Source: Paralithodes platypus (lineage: Eukaryota; Arthropoda; Malacostraca; Decapoda; Lithodidae). Taken from it: a stretch of DNA of 64,000 bases. Numbering within the stretch: position 1 is the first letter of the stretch; each line of letters opens with the position of its first letter. The position numbers and the translations under genes are program-made. Shown in pieces: positions 22,580-34,603 of this stretch. The notes under the pieces were generated by a model. That model worked only from the letters and a program-made list of their open reading frames with translations, was not told the origin of the DNA and made no database searches. The DNA is taken from positions 19,077,782 through 19,141,781 of the forward strand of contig CM064519.1 of the NCBI GenBank assembly GCA_032716605.1. The letters run 5' to 3'.

Positions 22580-23901
22580 ACTAAGTTACAGTCCGTCATA
22601 ACATAGTATAATACTAAGTTACAGTCTGTCATAACATAGTATAATACTAAGTTACAGTCCGTCATAACATAGTATAATACTAAGTTACAGTCCGTCATAA
22701 CATAGTGTAATACTAAGTTACAGTCCGTCATAACATAGTATAATACTAAGTTACAGTCCGTCATAACATAGTATAATACTAAGTTACAGTCCGTCATAAC
22801 ATAGTATAATACTAAGTTACAGTCCGTCATAACATAGTATAATACTAAGTTACAGTCCGTCATAACATAGTGTAATACTAAGTTACAGTCCGTCATAACA
22901 TAGTATAATACTAAGTTACAGTCCGTCATAACATAGTATAATACTAAGTTACAGTCCGTCATAACATAGTATAATACTAAGTTACAGTCCGTCATAACAT
23001 AGTGTAATACTAAGTTACAGTCCGTCATAACATAGTATAATACTAAGTTACAGTCCGTCATAACATAGTGTAATACTAAGTTACAGTCCGTCATAACATA
23101 GTGTAATACTAAGTTACAGTCCGTCATAACATAGTATAATACTAAGTTACAGTCCGTCATAACATAGTATAATACTAAGTTACAGTCCGTCATAACATAG
23201 TATAATACTAAGTTACAGTCCGTCATAACATAGTGTAATACTAAGTTACAGTCCGTCATAACATAGTATAATACTAAGTTACAGTCCGTCATAACATAGT
23301 ATAATACTAAGTTACAGTCCGTCATAACATAGTATAATACTAAGTTACAGTCCGTCATAACATAGTATAATACTAAGTTACAGTCCGTCATAACATAGTG
23401 TAATACTAAGTTACAGTCCGTCATAACATAGTATAATACTAAGTTACAGTCCGTCATAACATAGTATAATACTAAGTTACAGTCCGTCATAACATAGTGT
23501 AATACTAAGTTACAGTCCGTCATAACATAGTGTAATACTAAGTTACAGTCCGTCATAACATAGTATAATACTAAGTTACAGTCCGTCATAACATAGTATA
23601 ATACTAAGTTACAGTCCGTCATAACATAGTGTAATACTAAGTTACAGTCCGTCATAACATAGTATAATACTAAGTTACAGTCCGTCATAACATAGTATAA
23701 TACTAAGTTACAGTCCGTCATAACATAGTGTAATACTAAGTTACAGTCCGTCATAACATAGTATAATACTAAGTTACAGTCCGTCATAACATAGTATAAT
23801 ACTAAGTTACAGTCCGTCATAACATAGTGTAATACTAAGTTACAGTCCGTCATAACATAGTATAATACTAAGTTACAGTCCGTCATAACATAGTATAATA
23901 C
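22580..23901. repeat. 33-bp tandem repeat, about 40 copies
   Basis: The unit begins ATAATACTAAGTTACAGTCC. Copies differ almost only at one A/G site (CATAGTA versus CATAGTG). Because 33 is divisible by three, the minus strand stays open for 444 codons as an 11-residue repeat (MTDCNLVLYYV or ...HYV). There is no codon-level conservation, so I treat it as a satellite. Confidence 0.97.
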
Positions 23902-24524
23902 TTAAATAGATAAAAGTTTGCTTTGCCAAGTCCAATTTTATTAGATGGAATCAATACAGGAAATAGGAACACTTTAATACATTTAGGATATTTTCTTAAA
24001 TATATGGAGTAAACAAACTTAACGATGTCGTTGTTGTATAGTTAAGTTATCTGCTCAACAGGTGGCGTTGTGTGTGTGTAAGTGTGAGAGTCCGAGTGTA
24101 GGGGGTGAGACAGTGAAGCACGGGAACGAGGTGGCTTCAGAGATGGGGTCGTTTCGGGCCATGAGTGAGCACCGTGCCTCATGTGAAGGCAAGATGGCAG
24201 GTGCTCGTTGTACTCTACGTGCTTCACATGTCTCACTCCCTAGACTGGAACAAGACCTCACGGGCTTCACTGTTCATTGCAAAGCAGTGAATGTTAAGGC
24301 TCTCAGCCTATGCCCGAGAGGAAGTAAGTTGGAATAAAAAAAAAAAAAAATATATATATATAAGTGAAGATGATGGTGATGATATGAGGGAGGTGTTGTG
24401 ATAATGAAGGAATATATGATGATGTAGTGATGGTGATGGTGGTGATGTGAGGACGACTGTCACCATCCACCATCACCACCACCTCACCATCATTTGTCAT
24501 AGGCACTCAGATAAGGGGGACACC

Positions 24525-24525
<1 letters not shown>
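23902..24525. other. Spacer with GATGGTGATG-type repeats
   Basis: From 24062 to 24337 a GC-richer patch is open in one plus frame and two minus frames, with no recognised domain. A-run plus (TA)n at 24334-24362. GATGATGGTGATG words recur at 24366-24445. Confidence 0.35.

Positions 24526-24584
<59 letters not shown>
24525..24584. repeat. AG microsatellite
   Basis: (GA)n of about 29 units. Confidence 0.95.
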
Positions 24585-24586
<2 letters not shown>

Positions 24587-24755
24587 ATATAGCCTAGAGT
24601 TGAGCTCTAATATTTGTTACTATAATCTGCTTGATAACGCTCGATAATACAAACAAGTGGAATTTAAGAAAAGGGGTGAAGCGTCTGAATATCTCCAAAT
24701 TGAATGTATATATAAATGTAATGTATGTACTCTGGCATTTACGTTTTTTTTTTTT

Positions 24756-24787
<32 letters not shown>

Positions 24788-25599
24788 CGGCGACTCGAGA
24801 CAGAGCCAGATTCATGGAGCGAATTAGGGGAGGTCCAAAAAGATACCCCTTGGACCAAATAGGGTTGAATATCAATCCAGGTAGTGTCATTGGAGAAGCC
24901 TTTGATGTGTATAATAAAGTCTATGGATGTTGCTGGCCATGTTTCAATAGTGACGGTGCACATACATTATCCACTCCACTCCCCATCACATTTGGGAGGA
25001 GACAACCACACCGAATTTGGCCAGATAAGATCCCTTTATGTAGACGGCGTGCACAGAAAGTCAATATTTTAATAATTTAATACTAGCAGCAAATAAAATA
25101 ATATAATAAATAAGATTTTATAATTATGTTCTAATAAAGTAAAAATAATATGATAATAATTATCATAAATAATAAAATATATAATTATCAAATTAATAAA
25201 AACAATAATAATATTAGTAATAATATAACATAAAATAGAAAAATATATTTAATTAACTAGAAGATTGATTGTTTTTCATTGGATGACGATTTTATATATT
25301 TTAGATAAGCTGCCACCATATGATTTATTTATATTAATGAATTCTTATAGTTAATAGCTACACTAAGAATTAATAACCAATTTATTTTGTCACGTCTTTG
25401 ACAGAACATAATAACCTAACCGTACCATGAATAAAACAAAATATATTATCGTTATCTGATGGAAAGGGTTAATCCTGACAGTGGCGGGTTCGGTACGGTT
25501 AATGACGGGATATAGTACAGTGGTTGGGTTCGATATAGGAAGTAAATAGTCTGTGGCGCTATAGGACTTATTTATTTATTTATTTTTATTTTTTTACGT
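24585..25599. other. Spacer with T/G homopolymers and a very AT-rich core
   Basis: Poly-T then poly-G at 24746-24787. A 149-codon open frame spans that tract; its portion after 24790 is open but unrecognised. From 25078 to 25260 the DNA is almost entirely A/T. Confidence 0.35.
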
Positions 25600-25735
25600 A
25601 TTTATATTATTTTTATTAATCTCTCCACCACACCCCCAATGAAATTAATTAAAGTATATATGATCCACCGGGATTCGAACCCGGGTTATCACACACATAT
25701 TTTTGCCACCTTAACCATTACACCACCAGGACGGT
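25600..25735 (-). mobile_element. tRNA-derived SINE, uninterrupted reference copy
   Basis: Read leftward: CCTGGTGGTGTAATGGTTAAGG (A-box region), TGTGTGTGATAACCC, B-box GGTTCGAATCCC, then ATTAATTTCATTGGGGGTGT. It aligns with the split copies at 6.1-6.6 kb and 62.7-63.2 kb. At the position where those carry a TTAA-MITE, this copy reads GGCAAAAAT and has no insertion. Confidence 0.82.
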
Positions 25736-25919
25736 TAAAGGTTTATGCACACGCCTACGACTTATTATCCATTCTCGAATACTGGATATTAATCTAATCA
25801 TGTTCATATTCCCAACCGCACTATGGTAGCCTACTGTTTAAGTGAGAGGAAAGAATATTCATGGGGCACAGATCATATAGACCGGCCTCTCGAAGAAATA
25901 TCCCTAAACCTACTAATAA

Positions 25920-26060
25920 TATTATTTTTATTAATCTCACCACCACACCCCCAATGAAATTAATTAAAGTATATATGATCCACTTTATTTCAATGGGTTT
26001 TAATTTCGTAGATTACATGCGTTAACCTTATTTCAAAGGGTTTTAATTTCGTAAATTATA
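25920..26060 (-). repeat. SINE tail duplicate plus 42-bp duplication
   Basis: About 64 bp (25920-25984) repeat the SINE tail of 25600-25665 almost exactly. Two tandem copies of CTTTATTTCAATGGGTTTTA-type sequence follow. Confidence 0.7.
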
Positions 26061-26337
26061 AGCGTTGGCCTTCGTAATTCTAGTTCAAACTCACGATCGT
26101 AAGATATTTAAATGGCTAGTGAATAAAACCAATATAAAGAATGATAATGTGGCTAAAAATAATAATAATCATATTTCCATAGCCTCGTCCAAAAGTATAT
26201 ATATCCATTATATTGTACTCGTGTATCCTCCAACTTCCTGCTTTCCCTCATAGCATATATATATAGTATAACGGTCGGTGATCCTAATTTGGTTATTTTA
26301 CCAACAGGCTGTCTATCAAACCGCTCTCAAGACTTCC

Positions 26338-26653
26338 TTAAGGGGAGATGGCTCGTTTTGCTGGTCCTCCTTTTTCCCCATGTTTAGCCTCATTAGTTTT
26401 CATATTTTAAGACCTTTCGCCCCATTTATTTGTCAATATTAAGACTTCGTGTCATTTCGGTGTTGATTTTGTTCCTGGCGAGCGATAGCGAACCTGTATT
26501 TTGAAGGTAACAGGCCTTCGGCCTATATCTTGAAGGAGGGTCTTGGGCGGGTGTTTTTTTAAAGTTTGATGGAGGCCTAGGGAGGAAGCTGAAAAAAAGA
26601 TAAAAATAAAATAAAATACATAAATTAGCAATAAAAACGCCCATCCCCCGTAA
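26338..26653 (-). mobile_element. TTAA-MITE family A, copy A11
   Basis: TTAAGGGGAGATGGC to CCATCCCCCGTAA (mutated TTAA). The 9-bp hairpin is deleted so that GGCCTTCGGCC joins ATATCTTGAAGG directly. Confidence 0.87.
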
Positions 26654-26990
26654 CTAAGAACATGTTGCCTCGTCCACCTTTCCTTCCGGCTTCCCTTATA
26701 ATCTATGGGCCAAGTGCTTCCGGGTATTTTTATCGGGATAGCTCGCAGTAACCACCATCTGATAAATGTACGGAAAATGCCAAGTTTGCTATCTGTGTGT
26801 ATGAATAAATGTCCCATAATGTACTCTTATAACGGCATTAGCTTTCCTGTAAATCATACCCCAGCATTATATCTGTGCCTGTTAGTATACCTGCTTCCCG
26901 TGCCTACCTGCACTCTCGAATGTGTGTCTGTCTGCCTCTACCACTTAGGCTACCTATATAATTACTTACCGGACACATACGTCTCAACCT
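26654..26990. other. Unassigned spacer
   Basis: A 98-codon frame at 26705-27001 has no recognised motif and runs into the minisatellite. No other feature seen. Confidence 0.3.
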
Positions 26991-26994
26991 GCCT

Positions 26995-27222
26995 ATCCTA
27001 GCGTACCTGCCTGCCTATCCTAGAGTACCTACCTGTCTGCCTATCGTAGCGTACCTGTCTGTCTATCCTAGCGTACCTACCTGCCTATCATAGCGTATCT
27101 ATCTGCCTATCCTAGCGTACCTACCTGCCTATCCTAGCGTACCTACCTGCCTATCCTAGCGTACCTACCTGCCTATCCTAGCGTACCAACCTGCCTATCC
27201 TAGCGTACCTACCTGCCTGCCT
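26995..27222. repeat. 22-bp tandem repeat, about 10 copies
   Basis: The unit is CTGCCTATCCTAGCGTACCT plus AC. The edges grade into CTGCCTAC words, suggesting growth from a pyrimidine-rich seed. Confidence 0.92.
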
Positions 27223-27518
27223 ACCTGTTTATCTGCCTCCCGTGTGCCCCACCTACCTAACCTGTGATCCATTTTTTATTTACCGGTACCTGTACGTCTG
27301 CCTCTCTCACTTCCAACCTGCTCAACTGCCTGCCTGCCTGCCTCCCCTGCACTCCATCTGCCTACCTTCAGTTCACCTGAGTGGGGTGTAGGGTACGTCT
27401 CGTCACCTTGTATTGAGAGAGCGGAGTAACACCAAACCACCTTATTTACATACCAGTACTGCTCCCCCACCCTACCCCTACCCACCTCTACGCTACTCCC
27501 CTTCCAACCCTACCTACC

Positions 27519-27862
27519 TTAAGGGGACAGTGGCTGTTTGTTTGGTCTATTAATTCATTTGTTCATATCTGTTTTTAGTTTCCTCCCTAGACCTCCATCA
27601 AGCTTAGAAAAACACCCCCTAGACCCCCCTTCAAGATCAATTTATAAATTTTTCGGTAGAAAAATGTCCCGGCCAAAGGCTGATTCCTCCTAAAATTACA
27701 GGCTCGCGTAAATGGCACGAAGGGTCCTAATATTGACAAAGAAATGGGGTGAAAGGTCAGAAAATCCCCAAACTAATGGAACCAACGTCTTAAAATCTCA
27801 AAACTAGTGGGGCTAAACATTAGGGAGAATGGGGTCCAGAAAAACGGTCTTTCTCCCCTTAA
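27519..27862 (+). mobile_element. TTAA-MITE family A, copy A12
   Basis: TTAAGGGGACAGTGGC to TTCTCCCCTTAA. The 20-mer is truncated to GGCTCGCG by a deletion that also removes the first 31-bp repeat. Confidence 0.88.
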
Positions 27863-28573
27863 CCAAGCCATTGTCTTCCTAAATCGACCCTACCCAAACG
27901 CAATACCCACCCCTATGCTACTCCCCAACCTACCGTACCTAACCCATTTTCTTGAAGTCTACCCTATCCAAACACTCCTTATGCAACCTATCCTATCCTA
28001 GCCTACTTTATCCTCACTTTTTCTAACTCTAACCCTATTTTACTTCACCCAATCCCTCCTCTGCCATATCTAACCTCTTCTCTGCCCCCCCCCCCCCTCT
28101 TCCAATCTCTACCTACCCTCAGTAAAATACAGTACCCTGTCGTACTCTACCCTTACCTTACTCTGCTCTAAATACATCGTCCTTCTACTGCCCGCTAAGT
28201 TATATTATCCTATCCTAACTGTACTATTCACTACACAGCTTGTTACACCCCGTCTAACCCTACCATACTTTATTTTAATAAAAACTATGTTGTACAATAA
28301 TTATATCATACCCCAGTTATCCTATCCTACATTACACACACACTCACTCACTCTAAGTCTCTCTATCTCTCTCTCACGGCGGCTACCTTAATACCAGAAT
28401 GACCAGTCGGCCTAATAATAGTAATAACAGCGCTAATCAATACACATTTCACCTTCGTAATGATTATGGCCCACCACACAATTAATATCACCCATTCCCT
28501 CCTAACTAAACCTTTACCAACCTTGTCCCCCCCCCCACACACACACACTCCCTCTCTCTCTCTCTCTCTCCAC
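27863..28573. other. Pyrimidine-rich spacer
   Basis: Dominated by TACCCTACC and CTATCCTA words with a C-run (28087-28098) and CT microsatellites (about 28360-28376, 28548-28570). No gene. Confidence 0.4.
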
Positions 28574-28938
28574 TTAAGGGAAGGCTGGCCGTTTGTTTGG
28601 TCTATTAATTCATGTATTCATATATTTGTTTAGTTTCCTACCTAGACCTCCATCAAGCTTAAAAAAACACCCCCCTAGACCCCCCTTCAAGATAAATTAG
28701 GACATTTTTCGGTAGAAAAATTTCCCGCGCGGTTCCTCTTAAAATTGCAGGCTCGCTATCGCTCGCCAGGAAATAATCGACACCTAAATGGCACGAAAGG
28801 TCTTAAAATTGACAACGAAATGGGGCGAAAGGTGTTAAAATCGCCAAACTAATGGGCCGAACGTCTTATAATCTCAAAACTAGTGGGGCTAACTATAAGG
28901 GAGAAGGGGGTCCAGAAAAACGGTCTGCCTCCCCTTAA
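28574..28938 (+). mobile_element. TTAA-MITE family A, copy A13 (complete)
   Basis: TTAAGGGAAGGCTGGCC to GCCTCCCCTTAA with the AATTCATGTATTCA spacer of the long subtype. All four 31-bp repeats are visible. It inserted at the edge of a CT microsatellite. Confidence 0.92.
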
Positions 28939-29449
28939 TACCCTCACTAATCTACACCAATATAATCACCAGCGTAACGATGTTAATGATCCATTAAGTG
29001 ACCGCTATACAATTAATATCAACCCCTCCCTCCTAACTACATTTATACCTGTCTTGTGTAGCGCTTATAACCAGACTCTCTCTCTCTCTCTCTCTCTCAC
29101 TCACTCTCTCTCCTCAACTTACCTATGTCTTCCACTACACACAACAATGAACTTTGGGGCTAGTAGCCAACCCCCGAAACAAGTTAGAGAATTGAACGAA
29201 TTACGTCGATGGAGGAGATTAGTTCGTGGCCACCCACTCAGCGATCAAGGCGTCAGGCAATAGATGAACTATAGACGTATTTATAATTTCTTTTTCTCTT
29301 CCTGCAACTCCAAGTCCTGTCTCATAGCAACATATTCCCTTTCTTAGTCAATAGTCGTCTCATCTATATATATACAGGTAGTCATGTTAAAATTTACATA
29401 TATTTATATTTCCATACAGTGGTCGAGATCTACTGGTGAAGATAGTCTA
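28939..29449. other. Unassigned spacer with a CT run
   Basis: (CT)n at 29073-29098. A short frame starting at 29149 (ATG AAC TTT GGG) ends at 29263 without recognised homology. Confidence 0.3.
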
Positions 29450-29749
29450 CTATAGTCGGTTTATTTCCAGCTGACAGTAATTACCCATCTTCTTATCTTG
29501 ATTACTCAGCTATTATCAAGATTTTGTGGTCACCTAAGGTTACCTAAGGTTGTGTTCGCCACTCTCCTAGCAGCACCGAGGAGCGCGTCGCCCCTCGTTG
29601 TGGGTTGGTGAAATGTATTGTTAATTATTCAAACTTAGAAACTTAGCATTAACATGTTACAAAGACAGTATTTTCATATTTTCCATTAACTATCGATAAA
29701 TGAGCTATTAAGGAAACCCATTTACTGTCAACTGAAGTAAAACCGACAG
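29450..29749. mobile_element. Family K element, copy K2
   Basis: Left CTATAGTCGGTTTATTTCCA...GACAGTAA, right TTACTGTCAACTGAAGTAAA...CCGACAG. About 85 bp containing CACCTAAGGTTACCTAAGG are inserted relative to K1. Confidence 0.72.
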
Positions 29750-29756
29750 TTGAGTT

Positions 29757-30065
29757 GGTCAGGTGTGAGTATCCTAGGTTCGAGTCCTTGGAGTACCACA
29801 TGTATTCATTACTTTCATTGATTTAATTAATTAGATTTATTTGTTAATTAATTGGTGGGTTGGTGAAAACAAATAAGAATCCTATCTTGCAAAATAATGA
29901 TCTTGTATTATGCACCTTTCTCGCATTTCCCACTTTTCTCGTATTATGCACCATGATAGCGTAATGTATAAAGGCGCGTAATTTCGGTGTGAGTATCCTA
30001 GGTTCGAGTCCTTGGAGTGCCACATGTATTTGTTGATTTCATTAATTGAGTTTAGAAGTAAAGTT
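29757..30065 (+). mobile_element. Two 5'-truncated tRNA-derived SINE copies
   Basis: Copies at about 29765-29880 and 29985-30065 share TGTGAGTATCCTAGGTTCGA (B-box GGTTCGAGTCC), then a tail with ATTAATT and TTGG.GGGTTGGTGAAA. A-boxes are not visible. The first follows K2 directly. Confidence 0.65.
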
Positions 30066-30720
30066 GGTTGGTGAAAAAATATAAATTATGCACCCCCCCC
30101 CCCCTCCCCCCCCCACCCTCTGCCACTACAGCAGCAGTAGCCATAATAACAAACAATTAGTGAAGCACGTCCGGTATGTGACCTCTGACCTGCTGCCTTC
30201 ATTCCGTCAGCACTCATCTGCAGTTCGTTCTCATCTGTTTCTCTTCCTTCACTCACATTCATTATGCACTTTCTTCCGTATGTGACCTCTGATCATGGTG
30301 TCAAACCAGAACAATTTTGTTTGAAGACTTAAATGATGATGAGAAGGAATAGAAGAAAACTAACATAGAATAGCATTATTATGTTGGCCATTTTATCACT
30401 TCAAAAGACACGATTCCAAGTATATACCTCAATTTTACATTTACATCTACAATAATAAAGACTAAAAATGAAAGAACTCAGCTTTCGTTAACATCCTGCC
30501 TCTGACAATACTTCTTCATACTAGCTTACCTCTCCTTCATTACCTTCCTACCAGCTTCCTACCCTCTTTCCATTCTCCATTCATTACACACACGATCTTC
30601 TTTCTAATATTTAAATACACTCAATATTACTTCTTATCTTCGCAGTTTTTTTTTCAATTATCCTCCTTTTCTCCTGTTTACCCAGTTTCATGATACCCCT
30701 TCATTCCCTTTTTCAATTAT
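30066..30720. other. Unassigned spacer with a C-run
   Basis: C-rich run at 30092-30117. GTATGTGACCTCTGA occurs twice (about 30174 and 30278), framing about 90 bp. No gene. Confidence 0.35.
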
Positions 30721-30727
30721 CTTTCAT

Positions 30728-30866
30728 TATTCTCTCTCTCTCTCTCTCTCTCATACGCCTTCCACACTCTACGCCTCCCACCCTCTCTCACAGCAGCCTA
30801 CCTTCCACCTGTTACCTTCTTATTACCTGCACCCACAACATCCACCCCGACTGTCTTAAACCATTT

Positions 30867-30942
<76 letters not shown>
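30728..30942. repeat. Two CT microsatellites
   Basis: (CT)n at about 30730-30752 and a longer run at 30871-30942. Confidence 0.95.
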
Positions 30943-31194
30943 ACCTATACAGAAGACGTCGATAATTCCTTCAACAAATAATATATCACTGCCATAGAGT
31001 TTCGATGCAGGTATAAAATAATTACATCACACAGAATAAGAAAAATTAAGACCAATTTTCCAGCATCCCAAGTCTCTCCCAAATTTCGGGCCGCCACTCA
31101 AGGCAAAAAGTGGTGCCCTAGCCCCTATGGGTATTTTTCAGCCACACCCACCCCTTGCATTCTCGGGGTAATTGATTCCTTTGAGGGGGCCACC

Positions 31195-31385
31195 ATGAGA
31201 GACGGGTGATGGGAAAGTTGATGGGGAAAGGTGGGGGAATTGGGTGATGGGGAAGAGTGATGGGAAAATTGATGTGATGGGGAAGTGTGATGGGGAAAAG
31301 GTAGGGGAATTGGGTGATGAGGAAAGCTGTTGTGAAAGGGTGATGGGGAAAGGTGGGGGAAGGGTGATGGGAAGGGGTATATTGG
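31195..31385. repeat. Degenerate GATGGGGAAA tandem repeat
   Basis: Irregular units of about 15-50 bp built from GGTGATGGGGAA, GGTGGGGGAATT and variants. It runs up to the assembly gap, so its true extent is unknown. Confidence 0.8.
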
Positions 31386-31400
31386 TTTTTAAATACGGTA

Positions 31401-31500
31401 NNNNNNNNNNNNNNNNNNNNNNNNNNNNNNNNNNNNNNNNNNNNNNNNNNNNNNNNNNNNNNNNNNNNNNNNNNNNNNNNNNNNNNNNNNNNNNNNNNNN
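31401..31500. other. Assembly gap (100 N)
   Basis: Exactly 100 N, the conventional placeholder for a gap of unknown size. Open frames drawn across it are meaningless. Confidence 0.99.
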
Positions 31501-32004
31501 CTCTGTGGGCCACCCCGTGGCCCAATCGGGTACACACGTTACCTATTGTCCACGGTCAGGATCAGCTGGACCAGTATTTACCATTTCATTCAATACACCA
31601 ACAGTACTCCCCCCTCCCCTCTCTCTCTCTCTCATTACCCCTCCCCCTCTTCTCTCTCTCTCAATACCCCCTCTCCCTCTCTCTCTCTCTCCCACACACA
31701 TACACACACGTACAGGCGGTGTTTCTGTGAGGCACGTGGCACTGGATACATACACACATGATCTATTGTCTATAACCAAGATCAGCTGGCCGTCTGTTTA
31801 CCCCCAATGTCTGATACTACAATACATAATATGGGTATGAAAAGGGTATATAAAGTGTCCATAATTATATACCCTTTATCAATAAGGCCTATCGGAAGTA
31901 ATATACCCGCTAAATACAAGGATATAAAGGTACATCATTATCAATATACCCAAATTATATCTTTACTACTAGATCTATGTACATTATACCTATATTATAT
32001 CTTT
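31501..32004. other. Spacer with a diverged 75-bp duplication
   Basis: About 31508-31585 and 31727-31803 are related: both have GTGGC.C..T.GGTAC-like text, TATTGTC and AGGATCAGCTGG-type words. CT and CACA runs lie between. The first part resembles a tRNA A-box region but no B-box follows. Confidence 0.4.
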
Positions 32005-33275
32005 CTATCTTTACAGTGTACCCTCGCTCTCGATACACCGGTACTCTATCTTTACAGTGTACCCTCGCTCTCGATACACCGGTACTCTATCTTTACAGTG
32101 TACCCTCGCTCTCGATACCCCGGTACTCTATCTTTACAGTGTACCCTCGCTCTCGATACACCGGTACTCTATCTTTACAGTGTACCCTCGCTCACAGACG
32201 ATACACCCCGAGGTATACTATATTCTGTACAGTGTACCCTCGCTCTCGAAGTACACCGGTTTACTATATATTTACAGTGTACACCCTCGCTCTCGATACA
32301 CCCGGTACTCTATCTTTAACAGGTGTAACGCTCTCGATACAGCCGGTACTCTATCTTTAAAGTGTACCCTCGCTCTCGATACACCGGTACTCCTATCCTT
32401 TACATAACAGGGTCACACCACGCTCTCGATACACGCGGTACTCTATATTTACAGTGTTACCCTCGCTCTCGATTACACCGGCTTACTCTATCTTTACAGT
32501 TGTTATACCCTCGCTCTCGATTACACCGAGTACTCTATCTTTACAGTGTTACCCTCAGCTCTCGATACACCGGTACTCTATCTTTACAGTGTACCCTATC
32601 GCTCTCGATAAACCCGGTACTCTATCTCTTTACAGTGTAACCCTCGCTCTCGACTACACGGTAATCTATCTTTACAGTGTTAACACTCGCCACTCGATAC
32701 ACCGGTACTCTATATTTGACAGTGTAACCCTCCGCTCGCGATACACCGGTAGTCTATATTTACAGTGTACCCTCGCTCTCGATACACCGGTACTCTATCT
32801 ATACAGTGTACCCTCGCTCTCGATACACCGGTTACGTCTATCTTTACAGTGTAACGCCATCGCTCTCGATACACCGGACTACTCTATCTTGACAGTGCTA
32901 CCCTCGCTCTGCGATACACCGGTTAACTCTATCTTTACAGTGTGTACCCTCGCTCTCGCATACACAGGTACTCTAATTCTTTAACAGTGTACCGACGCTC
33001 TCGATACACCGGTACTCTATCTTTACAGACAGGTACCCTCGCTCTCGATAAACTGTGTACTCTATCTTTACAAGTGTGTAACCTGCGCTCTCGATACAAC
33101 TGTACTCTTTCGTTTACCAGTGTACCCTCGCTCTCGATACACCGGTACTCTATCTTTACAGTGTACCCTCGCTCTCGATACACCGGTACTCTATCTTTAC
33201 AGTGTACCCTCGCTCTCGATACACCGGTACTCTATCTTTACAGTGTACCCTCGCTCTCGATACACCGGTACTCTA
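32005..33275. repeat. 41-bp tandem repeat, about 31 copies
   Basis: The unit begins TATCTTTACAGTGTACCCTC. Copies at both ends (32005-32190 and 33115-33275) are essentially perfect. Those between carry frequent one-base insertions and deletions. The three long Leu/Tyr/Ser frames are translations of the array. Confidence 0.95.
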
Positions 33276-33287
33276 TTATTGTGTCCA

Positions 33288-33595
33288 CTCCATAATTATA
33301 CGGTATTTGTTATCATCTCGAGTGTCTCTCATAATTATACGGTATTTGTTATGATCTCGAGTGTCTCTCATAATTTTGTAGTTGCTTTTCTTCTCTATTT
33401 TACCGTCAACAATGTTCTCGTCACCTGAATGTACGGTCGTGTAATAGAATGTATGGTAGTGTACTAGCAATACACTACAGTATAATCACGGTACACTTCA
33501 GTATATATGTGCACCGTTGTGTAACCACGGTACACTGCAGTATATATGTGTACCGTTGTGTAACCACGGTACACTGCAGTATATGCGTGTACCCT
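33288..33595. repeat. Small tandem repeats of about 39 bp
   Basis: Two copies of a unit with ATAATTATACGGTATTTGTT (33289-33370), then about three of a unit with CACGGTACACTGCAGTATAT (33486-33590). Confidence 0.85.
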
Positions 33596-34089
33596 TCCAT
33601 AGTTGTGACAGAAAGGGTTGTTACCAGACAGTATACTCACTCACAACTCCCTCTATGTTGCCCTGTCACTTGCTCTTACCTACAACAGAAAAACACGTAT
33701 AAACACAAGGCAAATAATACTATACTAAAAATAAATTACATAATAACAAATACTACTACGGTACTACGACTAATACTACTAATAGTAATAACATAATTAT
33801 AATAATAAATAATAATAGTTTATATGAAAGTCAAATTACGGTATCGAAATAAAGCCTAAAATCCGCTGACCAAAGATTAAAATCGACCATAAAAAAAGAA
33901 AAAAATGAAATCGCGAGTGAAAATATTTAAAGGTACGATACCCTCGCCGTGACCTGAACTCTAAAGTATAAAATTCCGTGTACATATCGGGGACAGTAAT
34001 TGGAGTAAGAACAGGCAGTGATTATGGGCTCAAACTGGCGCACGGGAAAATTAAAAAGATTAACGGGGTAGGGAAGATTTAGTAGTCCA
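33596..34089. other. AT-rich spacer
   Basis: A minus-strand stretch here has an acceptor-like tract and GTGAGT but its three frames all contain stops, so no coding exon is claimed. Confidence 0.3.
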
Positions 34090-34416
34090 TCTATATATAT
34101 ATTTATATTGTTTTTTCAGTTTCATCCCTAGCCCTCCATCAAGCTTAATAAATTATCCTCAAGATCCCCCTTCGAGATAAATATAAAAAAATTCAGAAGA
34201 AAAATTTCCCGTTCCTCCCAACTTACAGGCTAGCAATCGTTTACCAGGAATATATAAGCACGTAAATGACACGAAAGGTCTTGGTACTGATAAAGAAATG
34301 GGACGAAAGGTTTTAGAATCGATAAACTAATGGGACGAACGTCTTATAATTTCAAAACTACCGAGGCTAACTATGAGGGAGAAGGTTTCCAGAAAAAGCA
34401 ACTACCTCCCCCTTAA
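34090..34416 (+). mobile_element. TTAA-MITE family A, copy A14 (old)
   Basis: A diverged copy with CCATCAAGCTTAATAAATT, GGCTAGCAATCGTTTACCAGG and TGGGACGAA repeats. The right end CCTCCCCCTTAA is intact; the left end is not recognisable. Confidence 0.8.
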
Positions 34417-34477
34417 ATCAAAATGGAGAGCATTATGAAAAAAGACCTTCGTTGAGCACATTTTCTTTTTCGTGGCC

Positions 34478-34600
34478 AATATGGAGAGAGATGTGGATAC
34501 TATCCCATCACAACAATATGGAGAGAGATGTTGATACTATCCCATCACAACAATATGGAGAGAGATGTTGATAGTATCCCATCACAACAATATCTTCTCA
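34478..34600. repeat. 37-bp tandem repeat, about 3 copies
   Basis: The unit contains AATATGGAGAGAGATGTTGA and CTATCCCATCACAAC. Confidence 0.88.
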
Positions 34601-34603
34601 TTG

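Noticed and set aside
22552..23886. 444-residue minus-strand open frame (11-residue repeat)
   Set aside because: It is the translation of a 33-bp satellite. The unit length is divisible by three, so stops are excluded in that frame by chance. No gene-like start context, termination signal or domain.
24062..24337. Open patch of 91 codons as an exon
   Set aside because: It is open in three frames on two strands, with no recognised motif. The nearby CAACAG acceptor and AAGTAAGT donor are only moderate and the reading is not unique.
24631..25080. 149-residue open frame
   Set aside because: Crosses a T-run and G-run that code for Phe and Gly. The remainder is unrecognised and lies beside AT-rich intergenic-type DNA.
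31118..31840. Open frames of 139 and 198 codons across the gap
   Set aside because: They contain the 100-N assembly gap and degenerate repeats, so the translation has no meaning.
33600..33690. Minus-strand exon between TTCTGTTGTAG and GTGAGT
   Set aside because: All three frames contain stops, so a coding exon is excluded. A non-coding exon cannot be supported from sequence.
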